Shown here in pieces: positions 16,487-29,197 of a stretch of 64,000 nt of DNA. Source of the DNA: Phaeobacter inhibens DSM 16374 (lineage in GTDB: Bacteria > Pseudomonadota > Alphaproteobacteria > Rhodobacterales > Rhodobacteraceae); assembly GCF_000473105.1 (NCBI RefSeq), contig NZ_KI421498.1, positions 1 through 64,000 on the forward strand, read 5' to 3'. A program made the position numbers and the translations under genes. The notes beneath the pieces are model-generated. The model was given only the letters and a program-made list of their open reading frames with translations, was not told where the DNA came from and searched no databases. Every line of letters starts with the position of its first letter. Within the stretch, counting starts at the first letter, position 1.

Positions 16487-18808
16487 TTACTCGGCCGTAA
16501 GCAGCGGCGGCCTGTCCCCCGAGATACGAGGCTTGGCCGGGCCTTCGATCCTGAGATCCAATTTGCCATCCTTGATGCCGACCTTGACCAGGCCCCCCTT
16601 GGAGAGTTTGCCAAACAGCAGCTCTTCCGCCAGCGGTTTCTTGATGTGCTCCTGAATGACACGGCCCAGAGGACGCGCGCCCATGCGGTCGTCGTAGCCT
16701 TTGTCAGCCAGCCATTCTGCCGCCTTGCGGGTGAGTTCGATCGAGACATTGCGGTCCATCAGCTGGGCTTCCAGTTGCAGGACAAATTTCTCGACCACCT
16801 GCAGGATCACATCCTTTGGCAGCGGTGCAAAGGAGATCACCGCGTCCAGACGGTTGCGGAACTCCGGGGTGAACGTGCGTTCGATGGCGGCTGTATCCTC
16901 GCCTTCGCGGCGGTCACGACCAAAGCCGATGGCGGCCTTTGCCTGCTCGGATGCGCCGGCATTCGAGGTCATGATCAGCACGACATTGCGGAAGTTCACG
17001 GTGCGGCCGTTGTGATCGGTCAGCTGGCCATTATCCATGACCTGCAACAGGATGTTGAACACATCCGGGTGCGCCTTCTCGATTTCATCCAGCAGCAGCA
17101 CGCAGTGGGGATGCTGGTCAACACCATCGGTCAACAGCCCGCCCTGATCAAAACCGACATAGCCCGGAGGCGCGCCGATCAGGCGGGAAACCGCGTGTTT
17201 CTCCATATATTCCGACATGTCGAACCGCAGCAATTCCACGCCGAGCGTATCGGCGAGCTGTTTGGCCACTTCTGTTTTGCCGACACCGGTGGGGCCTGCA
17301 AAAAGATAGTTGCCAATGGGTTTTTCTGGCTCGCGCAGGCCCGCCCGCGCCAGTTTGATGGCGCTGGACAGGGCGTCGATCGCGGCGTCCTGACCAAACA
17401 CCACACGTTTCAGCGAGCGTTCCAGATCCTTCAGCACTTCGGCGTCGTCCTTGGAGACATTCTTCGGCGGGATACGGGCGATCTTGGCGACAACCGCTTC
17501 GATCTCCTTCACACCGATGGTTTTGCGGCGTTTGCTTTCGACCACCAGATGCTGTGCGGCACCGGCCTCGTCGATGACGTCAATCGCCTTGTCCGGCAGT
17601 TTGCGATCATTGATGTAGCGGGCGGAGAGCTCCACCGCAGATTTGATCGCATCGCTGGTAAAGCGGATGCCGTGATGGTCCTCGAAATAGGGTTTCAGCC
17701 CTTTCAGGATCTCGATGGAATCCTCAACCGACGGTTCATTCACATCAATTTTCTGGAACCGGCGGGACAGCGCGCGGTCCTTCTCGAAGTGCTGTCGGAA
17801 CTCCTTGTAGGTGGTGGAGCCCATGGTGCGCAGCTTGCCGCCCTGAAGCGCGGGCTTCAGCAGGTTGGAGGCATCCATCGCCCCGCCGGAGGTCGCCCCG
17901 GCGCCGATCACAGTGTGGATCTCATCGATGAACAGCACCGCGTCGGGGTGATCCTCCAGCTCGGTCACCACAGCTTTCAGACGTTCCTCAAAGTCACCGC
18001 GATAGCGGGTGCCTGCCAGCAGCGCGCCCATGTCGAGCGAGTAGATGGTGGTTTCCGACAGGACCTCAGGGGTTTCACCGGCGACAATCTTGCGTGCCAG
18101 ACCTTCGGCGATGGCGGTTTTGCCAACGCCGGGATCGCCGACAAGAAGCGGATTGTTTTTGCGACGGCGGCACAGCACCTGAATGCAGCGCTCAACCTCG
18201 TGGCTGCGTCCGATCAGCGGATCAATGTCGCCCTCGCGTGATTTCTCATTGAGATCGACGCAGTATTTCGCCAGCGCGCTCTCTTTCTTGTCACCCTCGG
18301 TGGTAGGCTGGGGCTCATCCTCGACCTCCGGGGAGCCGGAGACCGGGCGGGATTCACCGAAGGCCGGATCCTTGGCCACGCCGTGAGCGATGAAATTCAC
18401 CGCATCATAGCGGGTCATGTCCTGATCCTGCAGGAAGTAGGCCGCGTCGCTCTCACGCTCTGCGAAGATGGCCACCAGAACATTGGCGCCCGTGACTTCG
18501 GTACGGCCGGAGCTTTGAACGTGGATGGCCGCGCGTTGGATCACGCGCTGGAAGGCAGCGGTGGGAACCGCTTCTGAGCCGTCGATATCAGTGACCAGAT
18601 TGGCGAGATCCTCATCGACAAATTCAACAAGGGTCGCGCGCAACTCGGTGAGGTCCACGCTGCAGGCGCGCATGACGCGCGCCGCCTCAGGCTCGTCCAG
18701 CAGGGCAAGCAGCAGGTGTTCCAGGGTTGCAAATTCATGACGCCGTTCGTTTGCCAGCGCAAGCGCGGCGTGAATGGCCTGTTCCAAAGTGCTCGAGAAT
18801 GAAGGCAC
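16487..18808 (-). CDS. clpA: ATP-dependent Clp protease ATP-binding subunit ClpA
   Basis: A 773-aa double-AAA+ unfoldase that feeds substrates to ClpP. The N-terminal double Clp_N repeat covers about 1-145 ([21 protein letters not shown]). The first P-loop is [13 protein letters not shown] with [13 protein letters not shown], and the second is [16 protein letters not shown] with [12 protein letters not shown]. The ClpP-docking tripeptide is present in AAIGFGRDR, which separates it from ClpB, as does the lack of the ClpB middle coil. It starts with GTG at 18808 after GGAG. clpS, which often precedes clpA, is not directly upstream here. Confidence 0.95.
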   Translation of the reverse strand: MPSFSSTLEQAIHAALALANERRHEFATLEHLLLALLDEPEAARVMRACSVDLTELRATLVEFVDEDLANLVTDIDGSEAVPTAAFQRVIQRAAIHVQSSGRTEVTGANVLVAIFAERESDAAYFLQDQDMTRYDAVNFIAHGVAKDPAFGESRPVSGSPEVEDEPQPTTEGDKKESALAKYCVDLNEKSREGDIDPLIGRSHEVERCIQVLCRRRKNNPLLVGDPGVGKTAIAEGLARKIVAGETPEVLSETTIYSLDMGALLAGTRYRGDFEERLKAVVTELEDHPDAVLFIDEIHTVIGAGATSGGAMDASNLLKPALQGGKLRTMGSTTYKEFRQHFEKDRALSRRFQKIDVNEPSVEDSIEILKGLKPYFEDHHGIRFTSDAIKSAVELSARYINDRKLPDKAIDVIDEAGAAQHLVVESKRRKTIGVKEIEAVVAKIARIPPKNVSKDDAEVLKDLERSLKRVVFGQDAAIDALSSAIKLARAGLREPEKPIGNYLFAGPTGVGKTEVAKQLADTLGVELLRFDMSEYMEKHAVSRLIGAPPGYVGFDQGGLLTDGVDQHPHCVLLLDEIEKAHPDVFNILLQVMDNGQLTDHNGRTVNFRNVVLIMTSNAGASEQAKAAIGFGRDRREGEDTAAIERTFTPEFRNRLDAVISFAPLPKDVILQVVEKFVLQLEAQLMDRNVSIELTRKAAEWLADKGYDDRMGARPLGRVIQEHIKKPLAEELLFGKLSKGGLVKVGIKDGKLDLRIEGPAKPRISGDRPPLLTAE

Positions 18809-18990
18809 GGGCGTGCTCCTCTTGGTCTTGGGTTGGCGGTGAGGCTGCGGGACGGATGCCTAGCCTTCCACAGTCCAACCATGTCCTGATAGTATTAGAG
18901 TTTGGTTGATACGTGCCCGGCTTCAAGTTCTTTCTTGCAATTTCTTGTCACATTTATCGTGACTGTGCCGTGAAAAGGGGCCTGGCGCGG

Positions 18991-19764
18991 TCAAAACTTG
19001 TCCTTTCGCGCCCGGATTTCGGCAAACACCTCCGCAGCGGAGGCCCCCGTCATGCCAACCGCCTGTTTGAGGCTGTCGAGATGGGCCCGCAGGAAAGGGT
19101 TGGTGTCCAGCTCCTCCTGCAACTGCGAGGGCACGGTTGCTTCTCCTTTGGCACGGGCGGCATCGATGGCTTTGCAGCGGTGTTGCAGCGCGGCGTTGTC
19201 CGGCTCGATCGTAAGTGCGAAACGGGCATTGGACTGGGTGTATTCATGGCCGGAATAGACCGTTGTTTCTCCCGGCAGGGCTGAGAGTTTCTGCAGACTC
19301 TGCCACATCTGGTCCGGTGTCCCCTCAAACAAGCGACCACATCCCAGCGCCATCAGGCTGTCAGCGGTGAAGACTGCGGCTGCGCTGGGAATGTGAAAGG
19401 CGATATGTCCGATCGTATGTCCGGAAACATCCAGCACGCTGACTTCCTCGTCTAGGCAGGTGAAGCTGTCGCCTTCTGCCACTGCCAGATCCAGATCGGG
19501 CAGGCGGTGGACATCGGCGCTGGCACCGATGACCTGCGGATCATAGGCCGTTCGCAGATCCGCGACGCCGTCGATATGGTCCCAGTGATGATGCGTTAGC
19601 AGGATCTGGTCCAGCCCCCATCCGCGCCGCTCCAGTTCGGATCGGATGGCCGCGGCTTCTGGGGCATCCACAAGCGCAGTGCGACCGGTTTCGGCATTGT
19701 GCAGCAAAAAGGCATAGTTGTCGGAGAGACAAGGCAGGGTAACGATCTCAAGGGGCATGGTCAT
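18991..19764 (-). CDS. gloB: Hydroxyacylglutathione hydrolase (glyoxalase II)
   Basis: A metallo-beta-lactamase-fold enzyme of 257 aa that hydrolyses S-lactoylglutathione in methylglyoxal detoxification. The binuclear metal site is clear: THHHWDH at 57-63, VSGHTIGH, and TADSLMALGCGRLFEG with the bridging Asp, then VYSGHEYT. The C-terminal glutathione-binding domain carries RCKAIDAARAKGEATVPSQ and NPFLRA. ATG 19764 gives a normal-length protein; the frame's upstream extension to 20034 overlaps the divergent methyltransferase gene and is spurious. Confidence 0.94.
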   Translation of the reverse strand: MTMPLEIVTLPCLSDNYAFLLHNAETGRTALVDAPEAAAIRSELERRGWGLDQILLTHHHWDHIDGVADLRTAYDPQVIGASADVHRLPDLDLAVAEGDSFTCLDEEVSVLDVSGHTIGHIAFHIPSAAAVFTADSLMALGCGRLFEGTPDQMWQSLQKLSALPGETTVYSGHEYTQSNARFALTIEPDNAALQHRCKAIDAARAKGEATVPSQLQEELDTNPFLRAHLDSLKQAVGMTGASAAEVFAEIRARKDKF

Positions 19765-19829
19765 TCGCTTCTCGATAGGTAAACTGACGGCGACTGGCCT
19801 CAGATTGGCCCAAGCAACGGACGCCCGCA

Positions 19830-20576
19830 ATGCATCTTGATGTTCAGGATCTGAGGAATTTCTATTATCGCAGCACCCTGGGGCGGGCGGCGCAGGCGTC
19901 GATCCGTGGGCGGCTGCTGGAGTTGTGGCCCGAAGCCGCAGGGCAAACGGTTGCCGGTTTTGGCTTTGCCGCGCCGTTGCTGCGCCCCTATCTGGCCGAG
20001 GCGCGACGGGTGATTGCGCTGATGCCGGGACCACAGGGGGTGATGCAGTGGCCTGCGGGAATGCCCAATGTCTCGGTTCTCTGTGCGGAGACCGCCTGGC
20101 CGATTGAAACCGGGCATGTGGATCGGCTGGTGCTGCTGCACGGGCTTGAGACCTCGGACCGGCCGTCGCATCTTCTGGAGGAATGCTGGCGGGTGCTTGG
20201 TCCCGGCGGGCGGGCCGTCTTTGTGGTGCCCAACCGTGCCGGTCTCTGGGCGCGCTCGGATGTGACGCCGTTCGGGTTTGGGCGGCCCTATACGCTGAGC
20301 CAGGTGGAAAATCAGCTGCGCCTGCATCAGTTCACCGTGGAGCGGCATTCTGCGGCGCTCTACCTGCCGCCCAGTCAGCGCCGGTTCTGGCTGAAGTCTG
20401 GCCCATTGTTCGAACGTATGGGGGACCGGTTGCCGGCGATGCTGGGGGGCGGAGTGTTTTTGGTCGAGGTTAGCAAACAGGTGCATTCTCAACGTGGTGA
20501 GATGACCCGGCTGCGCCCGCCCAGTCCGATCCGGGTTCTGGAAGGGCTGTCCAACCCGCTTCCAGAACCGGCCTGA
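19830..20576 (+). CDS. SAM-dependent methyltransferase, class I type
   Basis: 248 aa. The N-terminal half shows a degenerate methyltransferase core: [15 protein letters not shown] at the cofactor site, [12 protein letters not shown], then [35 protein letters not shown] (the classic post-motif segment) and SRLW-like [17 protein letters not shown]. The C-terminal segment is less conserved. The substrate is unknown. It is divergent from gloB across 65 bp, an arrangement common in Rhodobacteraceae. Motif I lacks the usual GxGxG, so SAM binding should not be taken as proven. Confidence 0.8.
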   Translation: MHLDVQDLRNFYYRSTLGRAAQASIRGRLLELWPEAAGQTVAGFGFAAPLLRPYLAEARRVIALMPGPQGVMQWPAGMPNVSVLCAETAWPIETGHVDRLVLLHGLETSDRPSHLLEECWRVLGPGGRAVFVVPNRAGLWARSDVTPFGFGRPYTLSQVENQLRLHQFTVERHSAALYLPPSQRRFWLKSGPLFERMGDRLPAMLGGGVFLVEVSKQVHSQRGEMTRLRPPSPIRVLEGLSNPLPEPA

Positions 20577-21129
20577 GCCTGCGCGATGTCTCGGACGTGA
20601 TCACCTTGGCCGGTTTTTGCCCCGGTTGACGGTGGGTCGTCAGCGCAGGACGCTGCGTCGCGGGTGCCCTGGGCTGGACAGACGGCGCAAAATCGGGCGG
20701 CCTCAAATAGGCAGGTCTTAATCTCGGCGCTGTGGGTGAGGTGACGTGACGGGAGCCCGCCCCGAGCGGTTGGCGGCTTGATTCCCCGCTGATGGTTCAA
20801 AATCGCGCTTTCAGCGCTCATTTTCGACGGTTTGGAGGTTTTTTCACCTGCAAGGCGCGTTTTTTGCTGATTTGGAATCGCAAAATTGACCCCTAAAGTT
20901 GGTTTTTTTGACGCATGTTCTGTCGTTTCATCGGGTGTTATCGTCTAATCGTTTGAAAACGCTTGGAACTTCCTTTTTCGCCTTGCCGTCCAAGGCAGTT
21001 GATAGGTTGCCAACGCTCTGCTACATCCACGCTGATTTTGACGCCCCACCAAATTGTGGGGAGACCTCACGCCCCCGGACGCCGCCTGCACTAGGTCAGC
21101 CAACCGGGGCCAATATCGGAAGGGTGGAC
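20577..21129. other. Non-coding region upstream of the atp operon
   Basis: No protein-like frame was found. It contains a short hairpin (GCGCT-TTC-AGCGC, 20805-20817) followed by a T-rich stretch that may end the methyltransferase transcript, then AT-rich DNA around 20860-20990. A possible promoter is TTGATA (20999-21004), 17 bp, TACATC (21022-21027), which would leave a leader of about 95 nt before atpH. No known riboswitch was recognised. Confidence 0.35.
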
Positions 21130-21690
21130 GTGTCCGAACCAGCTTCGATCTCCGCAGGCATTGCCGCGCGCTATGCCACCGCGATCTTTGAGATCGCCGA
21201 AGAGAGCAAGGCGCTTGATAGCCTTGAAACCAGCATCAATGATCTGTCTGCCGCTTTGGCGGATAGCGAAGATCTCCGCGACCTGATCACGTCACCCCTG
21301 GTGTCGCGTCAGGAGCAGGGAACAGCGATCACCGCAATTGCCAAGAAAATGGGCCTGGACCCGGTTTTGAGCAATGCGCTGACGCTGATGGCCGAAAAGC
21401 GCCGCCTGTTTGTGGTGCCTGCGCTGCTTGACGCCCTGCGCGTACGCCTGGCTGAAACCCGTGGTGAGATTACCGCCGATGTCACATCGGCCAAGGCGCT
21501 GACCAAGACCCAGAGCGAAAAACTGGCCAAGACTTTGGCCGAGCGCACTGGCAAGAAGGTCGTGATCAATGCAACCGTCGATGAAAGCATCATTGGCGGT
21601 CTCGTCGTTAAAGTGGGCTCGAAGATGATCGACAACTCGATCCGCTCCAAGCTCAACTCCCTACAGAACGCAATGAAAGAGGTCGGATAA
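21130..21690 (+). CDS. atpH: ATP synthase F1 subunit delta
   Basis: The 186-aa delta subunit (OSCP homologue) links the F1 head to the peripheral stalk. It begins ISAGIAARYATAIFEIAEE, the family's N-terminal helix, and ends with IGGLVVKVGSKMIDNSIRSKLNSL, the conserved C-terminal signature. The start is GTG at 21130 after GGAAGGGTG; an in-frame ATG at 20899 would add 77 unconserved residues. It is the first gene of atpHAGDC and is separated from atpA by no bases. Confidence 0.96.
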   Translation: MSEPASISAGIAARYATAIFEIAEESKALDSLETSINDLSAALADSEDLRDLITSPLVSRQEQGTAITAIAKKMGLDPVLSNALTLMAEKRRLFVVPALLDALRVRLAETRGEITADVTSAKALTKTQSEKLAKTLAERTGKKVVINATVDESIIGGLVVKVGSKMIDNSIRSKLNSLQNAMKEVG

Positions 21691-23229
21691 ATGGGTATCC
21701 AAGCAGCAGAGATTTCTGCGATCCTGAAAGACCAGATCAAGAATTTTGGTCAAGAAGCTGAGGTGGCAGAGATTGGCCGCGTGCTGTCCGTTGGTGACGG
21801 TATCGCCCGTGTGTACGGTCTCGACAATGTCCAGGCCGGCGAGATGGTCGAATTCCCCGGCGGCATCATGGGCATGGCGCTGAACCTCGAAGCCGACAAT
21901 GTCGGTATCGTTATCTTCGGCTCCGACCGTGACATCAAAGAAGGTGACACCGTCAAGCGCACCAACTCCATCGTGGACGTTCCCGCTGGCCCCGAGCTGC
22001 TGGGCCGCGTTGTCGATGGTCTGGGCAACCCGCTGGATGGCAAAGGCCCGATCAACGCCAAGGAGCGCAAGGTTGCTGACGTAAAAGCACCGGGCATCAT
22101 CCCGCGTAAATCGGTTCACGAGCCGATGGCAACCGGCCTCAAGTCCGTTGACGCGATGATCCCGATCGGCCGTGGCCAGCGAGAGCTGATCATTGGTGAC
22201 CGTCAGACCGGTAAAACTGCCGTTGCTCTGGACGCGATCCTGAACCAGAAAGTCTACAATGACGCCGCTGGTGATGATGAGTCCAAGAAACTGTACTGTG
22301 TTTATGTTGCGATCGGCCAGAAGCGCTCGACCGTGGCTCAGCTGGTGAAAAAGCTGGAAGAAACCGGTGCGATGGAATACTCGATCGTGGTTGCCGCAAC
22401 CGCGTCCGAACCGGCTCCTATGCAGTTCCTGGCGCCTTACGCCGCGACCGCGATGGCCGAGTACTTCCGCGACAGCGGCAAGCACGCGCTGATCGTTTAT
22501 GATGACCTCTCCAAGCAGGCCGTGGCTTACCGCCAGATGTCCCTGCTGCTGCGTCGTCCGCCGGGCCGTGAAGCCTATCCTGGTGACGTTTTCTACCTGC
22601 ACTCCCGTCTGCTGGAGCGTTCCGCAAAGCTGAACGAAGAATTCGGTGCAGGCTCGCTGACCGCGCTGCCCGTGATCGAAACCCAGGGGGGCGATGTATC
22701 CGCGTTTATTCCGACCAACGTGATCTCGATCACCGACGGTCAGATCTTCCTGGAAACCGAACTGTTCTATCAGGGCATCCGTCCTGCTGTGAACACCGGT
22801 CTGTCAGTGTCGCGTGTGGGTTCCTCGGCGCAGACCAATGCAATGAAATCCGTTGCTGGTCCGGTTAAGCTGGAACTGGCGCAGTACCGCGAAATGGCAG
22901 CCTTTGCACAGTTCGGCTCCGATTTGGACGCCGCGACCCAGCAGCTGCTGAACCGTGGTGCCCGCCTGACCGAGCTGATGAAACAGCCGCAGTACGCACC
23001 GCTGACGAACGCCGAGATCGTTTGTGTGATCTTTGCAGGTACCAACGGTTACCTCGACAAAGTCGACGTGAAAGCAGTCGGCCGTTACGAGGCTGGCCTG
23101 CTGGCGCATCTGCGCAGCAAGCATCAGGACCTGCTTGACTGGATCACCACCGAAGATCCGAAGATCAAGGGTGACGCAGCCGACAAGATCAAAGCAGCTC
23201 TGGACGCGTTCGCAGCTGACTTCGCTTAA
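21691..23229 (+). CDS. atpA: ATP synthase F1 subunit alpha
   Basis: 512 aa, the non-catalytic nucleotide-binding subunit of the F1 hexamer. The N-terminal beta-barrel ([21 protein letters not shown]), the Walker A motif GDRQTGKT at 169-176, [15 protein letters not shown] (Walker B and signature), and the visual motif [17 protein letters not shown] with the arginine finger region are all present. It has full length and typical sequence. The start is directly after the atpH stop (TAAATG). Confidence 0.98.
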   Translation: MGIQAAEISAILKDQIKNFGQEAEVAEIGRVLSVGDGIARVYGLDNVQAGEMVEFPGGIMGMALNLEADNVGIVIFGSDRDIKEGDTVKRTNSIVDVPAGPELLGRVVDGLGNPLDGKGPINAKERKVADVKAPGIIPRKSVHEPMATGLKSVDAMIPIGRGQRELIIGDRQTGKTAVALDAILNQKVYNDAAGDDESKKLYCVYVAIGQKRSTVAQLVKKLEETGAMEYSIVVAATASEPAPMQFLAPYAATAMAEYFRDSGKHALIVYDDLSKQAVAYRQMSLLLRRPPGREAYPGDVFYLHSRLLERSAKLNEEFGAGSLTALPVIETQGGDVSAFIPTNVISITDGQIFLETELFYQGIRPAVNTGLSVSRVGSSAQTNAMKSVAGPVKLELAQYREMAAFAQFGSDLDAATQQLLNRGARLTELMKQPQYAPLTNAEIVCVIFAGTNGYLDKVDVKAVGRYEAGLLAHLRSKHQDLLDWITTEDPKIKGDAADKIKAALDAFAADFA

Positions 23230-23243
23230 GGGGGGATCAGGCG

Positions 23244-25570
<2,327 letters not shown>

Positions 25571-25581
25571 GGAGGGCCCTG

Positions 25582-25995
25582 ATGGCTGATACGATGCAAT
25601 TCGACCTCGTGAGCCCGGAGCGCCGCCTGGCGTCGCTCCCGGTGACCGCGGTAATGATCCCCGGCGCGGAAGGCGACATGACGGCTATGGCCAATCATGC
25701 GCCGACCATCACCACGCTGCGTCCGGGTGTCCTGCGGGTCGAAAGCCCGCAAGGCACATCGGAATATCTGGTCACCGGTGGCTTTGCTGAAATCGGCGCT
25801 GACGGTCTGTCTGTCCTTGCTGAGAAGGCAATCCCCATGGACCAGCTGACACGCGCGCAACTGGACGAGCTGATTGAAGAGGCCCGCACGACCTACAAGA
25901 CCGTGCAGGACACCGATCAACCGCATGGTCTCGTTGAGGATGCGGCCAAGCTGCTCGCCGATATGGAAGCCCTGGGCACCCATATGAGCCTCTGA
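25582..25995 (+). CDS. atpC: ATP synthase F1 subunit epsilon
   Basis: A 137-aa central-stalk subunit that inhibits ATP hydrolysis. It starts [12 protein letters not shown] after an SD AAGGAGGG. The beta-sandwich ([36 protein letters not shown]) is well conserved, and the C-terminal helical hairpin is replaced by a less typical sequence, as in other alphaproteobacteria. It is the last F1 gene; F0 genes are absent here and must lie elsewhere on the chromosome. Confidence 0.96.
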   Translation: MADTMQFDLVSPERRLASLPVTAVMIPGAEGDMTAMANHAPTITTLRPGVLRVESPQGTSEYLVTGGFAEIGADGLSVLAEKAIPMDQLTRAQLDELIEEARTTYKTVQDTDQPHGLVEDAAKLLADMEALGTHMSL

Positions 25996-26023
25996 CCTGT
26001 CAGAACCATGGCACAAGAAATTG

Positions 26024-26053
26024 AACCGGCCCCTTGCGGGCCGGTTTTGTTTT
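26024..26053 (+). terminator. Terminator of the atpHAGDC operon
   Basis: AACCGGCCC (26024-26032), loop CTTGC, GGGCCGGTT (26038-26046), then TTGTTTTTT. A strong intrinsic terminator 28 bp after atpC. Confidence 0.9.
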
Positions 26054-26129
26054 TTGGCACTCTTGCGGCGTAGATAATGCAAAGAGCAAAAAAACAGGCC
26101 GGGCGCAGTCCCGGGGGCAGGCACGCAGT

Positions 26130-26480
26130 ATGAAACGGGTACACAGCCCCAGGCTTGGGGTGGATCAGGGGGATATTGAGGTTTTCTCGGAGTTCGAGAA
26201 CGGCGGCCCCATGTGGACGGGGGCCGGCCCGCGTGAGCGTCGTCGCAGCGTGCGGTTTTCCGAACCCTTTGCCGAGCTGCCTGTGGTGCATCTTTCCAGT
26301 TCGCTGATGGACATCGATTCCGGGGCCGCGCTCCGGGCTGAACTGGTCGCCGATACCATCACGACAGAGGGGTTTGATGTGGTGTTTCGCACCTGGAACG
26401 ACAGCCGTATCGCGCGCATCCGCGCCTCCTGGCTGGCGATTGGCAGCTTGCCCTTTGCGGATGATTGGGACGTGCTTTAG
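26130..26480 (+). CDS. H-type lectin domain protein
   Basis: 116 aa. Residues about 20-110 match the H-type lectin fold known from Helix and discoidin agglutinins: FENGGPMWTGAGPRERRRSVRFSEPFAELPVVHLSSSLMDID, TEGFDVVFRTWNDSRIARIRASWLAIG. In that family the conserved trimer binds N-acetylgalactosamine-type sugars. There is no signal peptide, so either it acts inside the cell or it is exported by another route. It lies behind the atp terminator and needs its own promoter. Start ATG 26130 is used because the frame to 26034 crosses the terminator. Confidence 0.75.
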   Translation: MKRVHSPRLGVDQGDIEVFSEFENGGPMWTGAGPRERRRSVRFSEPFAELPVVHLSSSLMDIDSGAALRAELVADTITTEGFDVVFRTWNDSRIARIRASWLAIGSLPFADDWDVL

Positions 26481-26486
26481 ACGGCT

Positions 26487-26864
26487 CTAGTCGCCGTCTC
26501 TGTCCCTTTCGTAACAGGCTGTGTCCGTGAACTGTGGTAACCAGTGCTCGCGGCGGCGGCACCAGACCTCATAGTCAGGCGTCAGGCCGTCTGTGTTGTC
26601 CAGGCTACCCAGATGCACCTCGATTTCATCCCCGGATTGGGCAAAGACTGACGACCCGCAAGTGCTGCAGAAAGAGCGGCCCTGATATTGGTGTGGGCTG
26701 CCTTCAATGCGTACCGCCTGCTTGGGAAAGATCGCGGCGGCATAAAACAATGCCCCGTGGTGTCTGCGGCAGTCCCGGCAATGGCAGATGCCAACCCTGA
26801 GCGGCGGACCAGATGTGGTGATCCTGACGGCCCCGCACAGGCAGCCACCCTGATAGTGTTTCAT
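26487..26864 (-). CDS. GFA-family (CENP-V/GFA fold) zinc protein
   Basis: 125 aa. The GFA zinc-binding pattern is complete: GGCLCGAVR, GICHCRDCRRHHGALFYA and RSFCSTCGSSVFA, that is C-x-C, C-x-C-x2-C and C-x2-C. The family was named after glutathione-dependent formaldehyde-activating enzyme, although that activity is disputed for most members. A role in binding glutathione adducts is possible but not shown. It converges on the H-type lectin gene with a 6-bp gap. Confidence 0.85.
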   Translation of the reverse strand: MKHYQGGCLCGAVRITTSGPPLRVGICHCRDCRRHHGALFYAAAIFPKQAVRIEGSPHQYQGRSFCSTCGSSVFAQSGDEIEVHLGSLDNTDGLTPDYEVWCRRREHWLPQFTDTACYERDRDGD

Positions 26865-26943
26865 GCTGCTCTCTCCGGCTTTGGGATATGTGGCAGCCTA
26901 GCAATTCTACCGGTGCGATGACAGGGCAGGGGGTGCCACGAAA

Positions 26944-26976
26944 AACCCCACGCGCCGGGTGCCGGACGTGGGGTTT
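26944..26976 (-). terminator. Terminator of prs
   Basis: On the minus strand AACCCCACG pairs with CGTGGGGTT around a GC-rich loop (26945-26974) and is followed by a T-run (AAAAA on the + strand at 26940-26945). It is 27 bp downstream of the prs stop. Confidence 0.8.
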
Positions 26977-27002
26977 GATTTCTCAGCGTTTGTAGACGAG
27001 GC

Positions 27003-28022
27003 TTAGCCGTTGCGCGACAGCGACTCGTAGATTGGCACCAGTGTCTTGTCCTCAAACAGCGAGGACACCGAGGTGCCGTGCCAGATGTTGAGGATCGCCT
27101 GAGTGAACAGGGGGGCGGTCGGCAGGATGCGGATGTTCGGCGCGCCGAGCACCGCATCGGTCGGCTGAATGGTATCGGTCAGCACCAGCGATTTCATCAC
27201 GGAATTGGTCACACGTTCCACGGCAGGACCGCTCATCACCCCGTGGGTGATATAGGCGTGGACTTCCTTGGCGCCATTGTCGAGCAGCACCTGCGCCGCC
27301 TTACAGAGAGTGCCGGCGGTGTCGCACATGTCATCGATGATCAGGCAGATCTTGTCGGTCACATCGCCGATCACAGTCATCTCGGCAACTTCACCCGCCT
27401 TTTCGCGGCGCTTGTCCACGATCGAGAGCGGTGCGTTGATGCGTTTGGCCAACTCGCGCGCGCGGGCCACGCCGCCGACGTCGGGCGAGACCACCATGAT
27501 TTCGTCCATGCTGTCCTTGAACTGGTTCTTCACATCCAGTGCAAAGATCGGCGACGCATAAAGGTTGTCCACGGGAATATCAAAGAAGCCCTGAATCTGA
27601 GCGGCATGCAGATCCATGGTCAGCACTCGTTCGATGCCCGCTCCGGTCAGCATATTGGCAACCAGTTTGGCCGAAATCGGGGTGCGTGCCTTGGTGCGGC
27701 GATCCTGACGGGCGTAGCCGAAATACGGAATGACAGCAGTGATACGCTGGGCCGACGAGCGGCGCAGGGCGTCAGCGATGATCAGCAGCTCCATCAGGTT
27801 GTCATTGGCCGGGTTTGAGGTCGGCTGAATGATGAACATGTCCTCGCCGCGGACGTTCTCATAGACTTCGACGAAGATCTCGCCGTCGTTGAACCGTTCG
27901 ACTCGGGCATCAACTAGGCCCTGATCGACACCGCGGTGCATCGACATGCGGCGGGTAATGGTTTCGGCAAGCGGAAGATTGGCGTTCCCAGCAATCAGCT
28001 TGGGTTCGTTCAAGGTCGGCAT
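27003..28022 (-). CDS. prs: Ribose-phosphate pyrophosphokinase (PRPP synthase)
   Basis: 339 aa. It makes phosphoribosyl pyrophosphate from ribose 5-phosphate and ATP for purine, pyrimidine, histidine and tryptophan synthesis. Visible motifs: [43 protein letters not shown] (ATP loop), [36 protein letters not shown] and the PRPP-binding loop [14 protein letters not shown]. It is somewhat longer than the 310-320 aa norm because of an N-terminal [17 protein letters not shown] extension that is typical for Rhodobacteraceae. It is transcribed alone, with its own terminator. Confidence 0.97.
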   Translation of the reverse strand: MPTLNEPKLIAGNANLPLAETITRRMSMHRGVDQGLVDARVERFNDGEIFVEVYENVRGEDMFIIQPTSNPANDNLMELLIIADALRRSSAQRITAVIPYFGYARQDRRTKARTPISAKLVANMLTGAGIERVLTMDLHAAQIQGFFDIPVDNLYASPIFALDVKNQFKDSMDEIMVVSPDVGGVARARELAKRINAPLSIVDKRREKAGEVAEMTVIGDVTDKICLIIDDMCDTAGTLCKAAQVLLDNGAKEVHAYITHGVMSGPAVERVTNSVMKSLVLTDTIQPTDAVLGAPNIRILPTAPLFTQAILNIWHGTSVSSLFEDKTLVPIYESLSRNG

Positions 28023-28237
28023 TGGCTGTTATCCCCAGGCAGCAATGGCAGTGTGACAGATTCGTGATGTTGAACCCCGCTTAGCATGGGCGTACCCTCG
28101 CGCCTAGATTTAATGCGGGAGAACAGGCCCATGGTGGCAAACGACAGAGCAGGGGAAACCTGCTGGGGTTGCAGGGAGGCGCGGGAAACAATGGCGTTGG
28201 TTGAGGGTGGCCTCATAGCCACAACGCGGTGGCAATA

Positions 28238-29095
28238 ATGGTGGCGATTTCTACCGGGCTGGCGCAGCCCGTTGCCAGCCATGTTTTTGGATGTGGCCCC
28301 AGAAAGGTGGTGGCCGTTCATTGCTCGCTTGCTCACTCGGGTGCCTGGCGTGGATTGGCTACTATTCTGGAAGAACAGGTGACGGTCTCCAGCTTCGACA
28401 TGTTGTCCCACGGCCGGAGCCCGGACTGGGATGGCAAAGGATTGCTGCAGCTGCGCAACGCAGAGGCAGGTCTGGCTCTGATTGAGGCCGAGAACCTCGC
28501 CAAAGAGGGTCCGCTTGATCTCATCGGTCATTCTTTTGGCGCCACTGTCGTTCTGGCAATGGCCCAGATGCGCCCGGATCTGGTGCGATCGCTGGTGATG
28601 GTTGAGCCGGTGTTCTTTTCGCTGGCGACCGCAGCGGAGACCAGCGATCCGGAGGCGCTGGAGGCGCTGCGCAGGGATCATATGACGGTGCGCGAGACAT
28701 ATCTGAACGGCGACGTTGAACATGCGACACGGCTGTTCAACCGGGCCTGGGGGGCGGGCCATCCAAAGTGGAACGACCTGCCCGAAAGCGCCCGGGATGC
28801 CATGGTGCGCAGTTTTCCAGCGGTGATGGCCTGCGATACACAGGTCTATGAGGATATGCTGGGGGTGCTGACACCGGAAAAGCTGGCGCGCGTGACGATG
28901 CCCTGTCTGCTGATTGATGGCGGCAAGAGCCAACCCATCATGCATGAGGTCATTCGTGCGCTGGCAGCACGGCTGCCGGATGTCACCTGCCGCCGGATTG
29001 ACAGCGCCGGACATATGCTGCCGATCACCCATCCTGCTGAAACCGCAGCGTTGCTGCAGGGTTTCTGGCCGGAGGTGGCGCCAGCTGAGGCGTAA
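28238..29095 (+). CDS. Alpha/beta-hydrolase
   Basis: 285 aa. The nucleophile elbow LIGHSFGATVVLAMA (G-H-S-F-G) and the oxyanion segment AVHCSLAHSGAWRGLA are clear. MPCLLIDGGKSQPIM carries the acid residue and IDSAGHMLPITHP the catalytic His. The substrate is unknown; it may be an esterase or C-C hydrolase of small molecules. ATG 28238 is used, though an in-frame GTG at 28229 is possible. It is divergent from prs and is followed by its own terminator. Confidence 0.85.
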   Translation: MVAISTGLAQPVASHVFGCGPRKVVAVHCSLAHSGAWRGLATILEEQVTVSSFDMLSHGRSPDWDGKGLLQLRNAEAGLALIEAENLAKEGPLDLIGHSFGATVVLAMAQMRPDLVRSLVMVEPVFFSLATAAETSDPEALEALRRDHMTVRETYLNGDVEHATRLFNRAWGAGHPKWNDLPESARDAMVRSFPAVMACDTQVYEDMLGVLTPEKLARVTMPCLLIDGGKSQPIMHEVIRALAARLPDVTCRRIDSAGHMLPITHPAETAALLQGFWPEVAPAEA

Positions 29096-29133
29096 GATAT
29101 CCATCACGTCCCTTGCTGGGCTGACAGACCATA

Positions 29134-29170
29134 CAAAGCCGAGGCCGCACTGTGCCCCGGCTTTGCATTT
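29134..29170 (+). terminator. Terminator of the alpha/beta-hydrolase gene
   Basis: CAAAGCCG (29134-29141) pairs with CGGCTTTG (29158-29165) with additional inner GC pairs, followed by CATTTTG. Because a minus-strand gene ends 28 bp further on, it may act on both strands. Confidence 0.7.
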
Positions 29171-29197
29171 TGAGGGTCATTGGGCGAGATTGTAGGC

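Noticed and set aside
15980..18241. 753-codon plus-strand frame opposite clpA and the M23 gene
   Set aside because: An antisense shadow caused by GC-biased codon use. It has no start context and no family, and two certain genes lie on the other strand.
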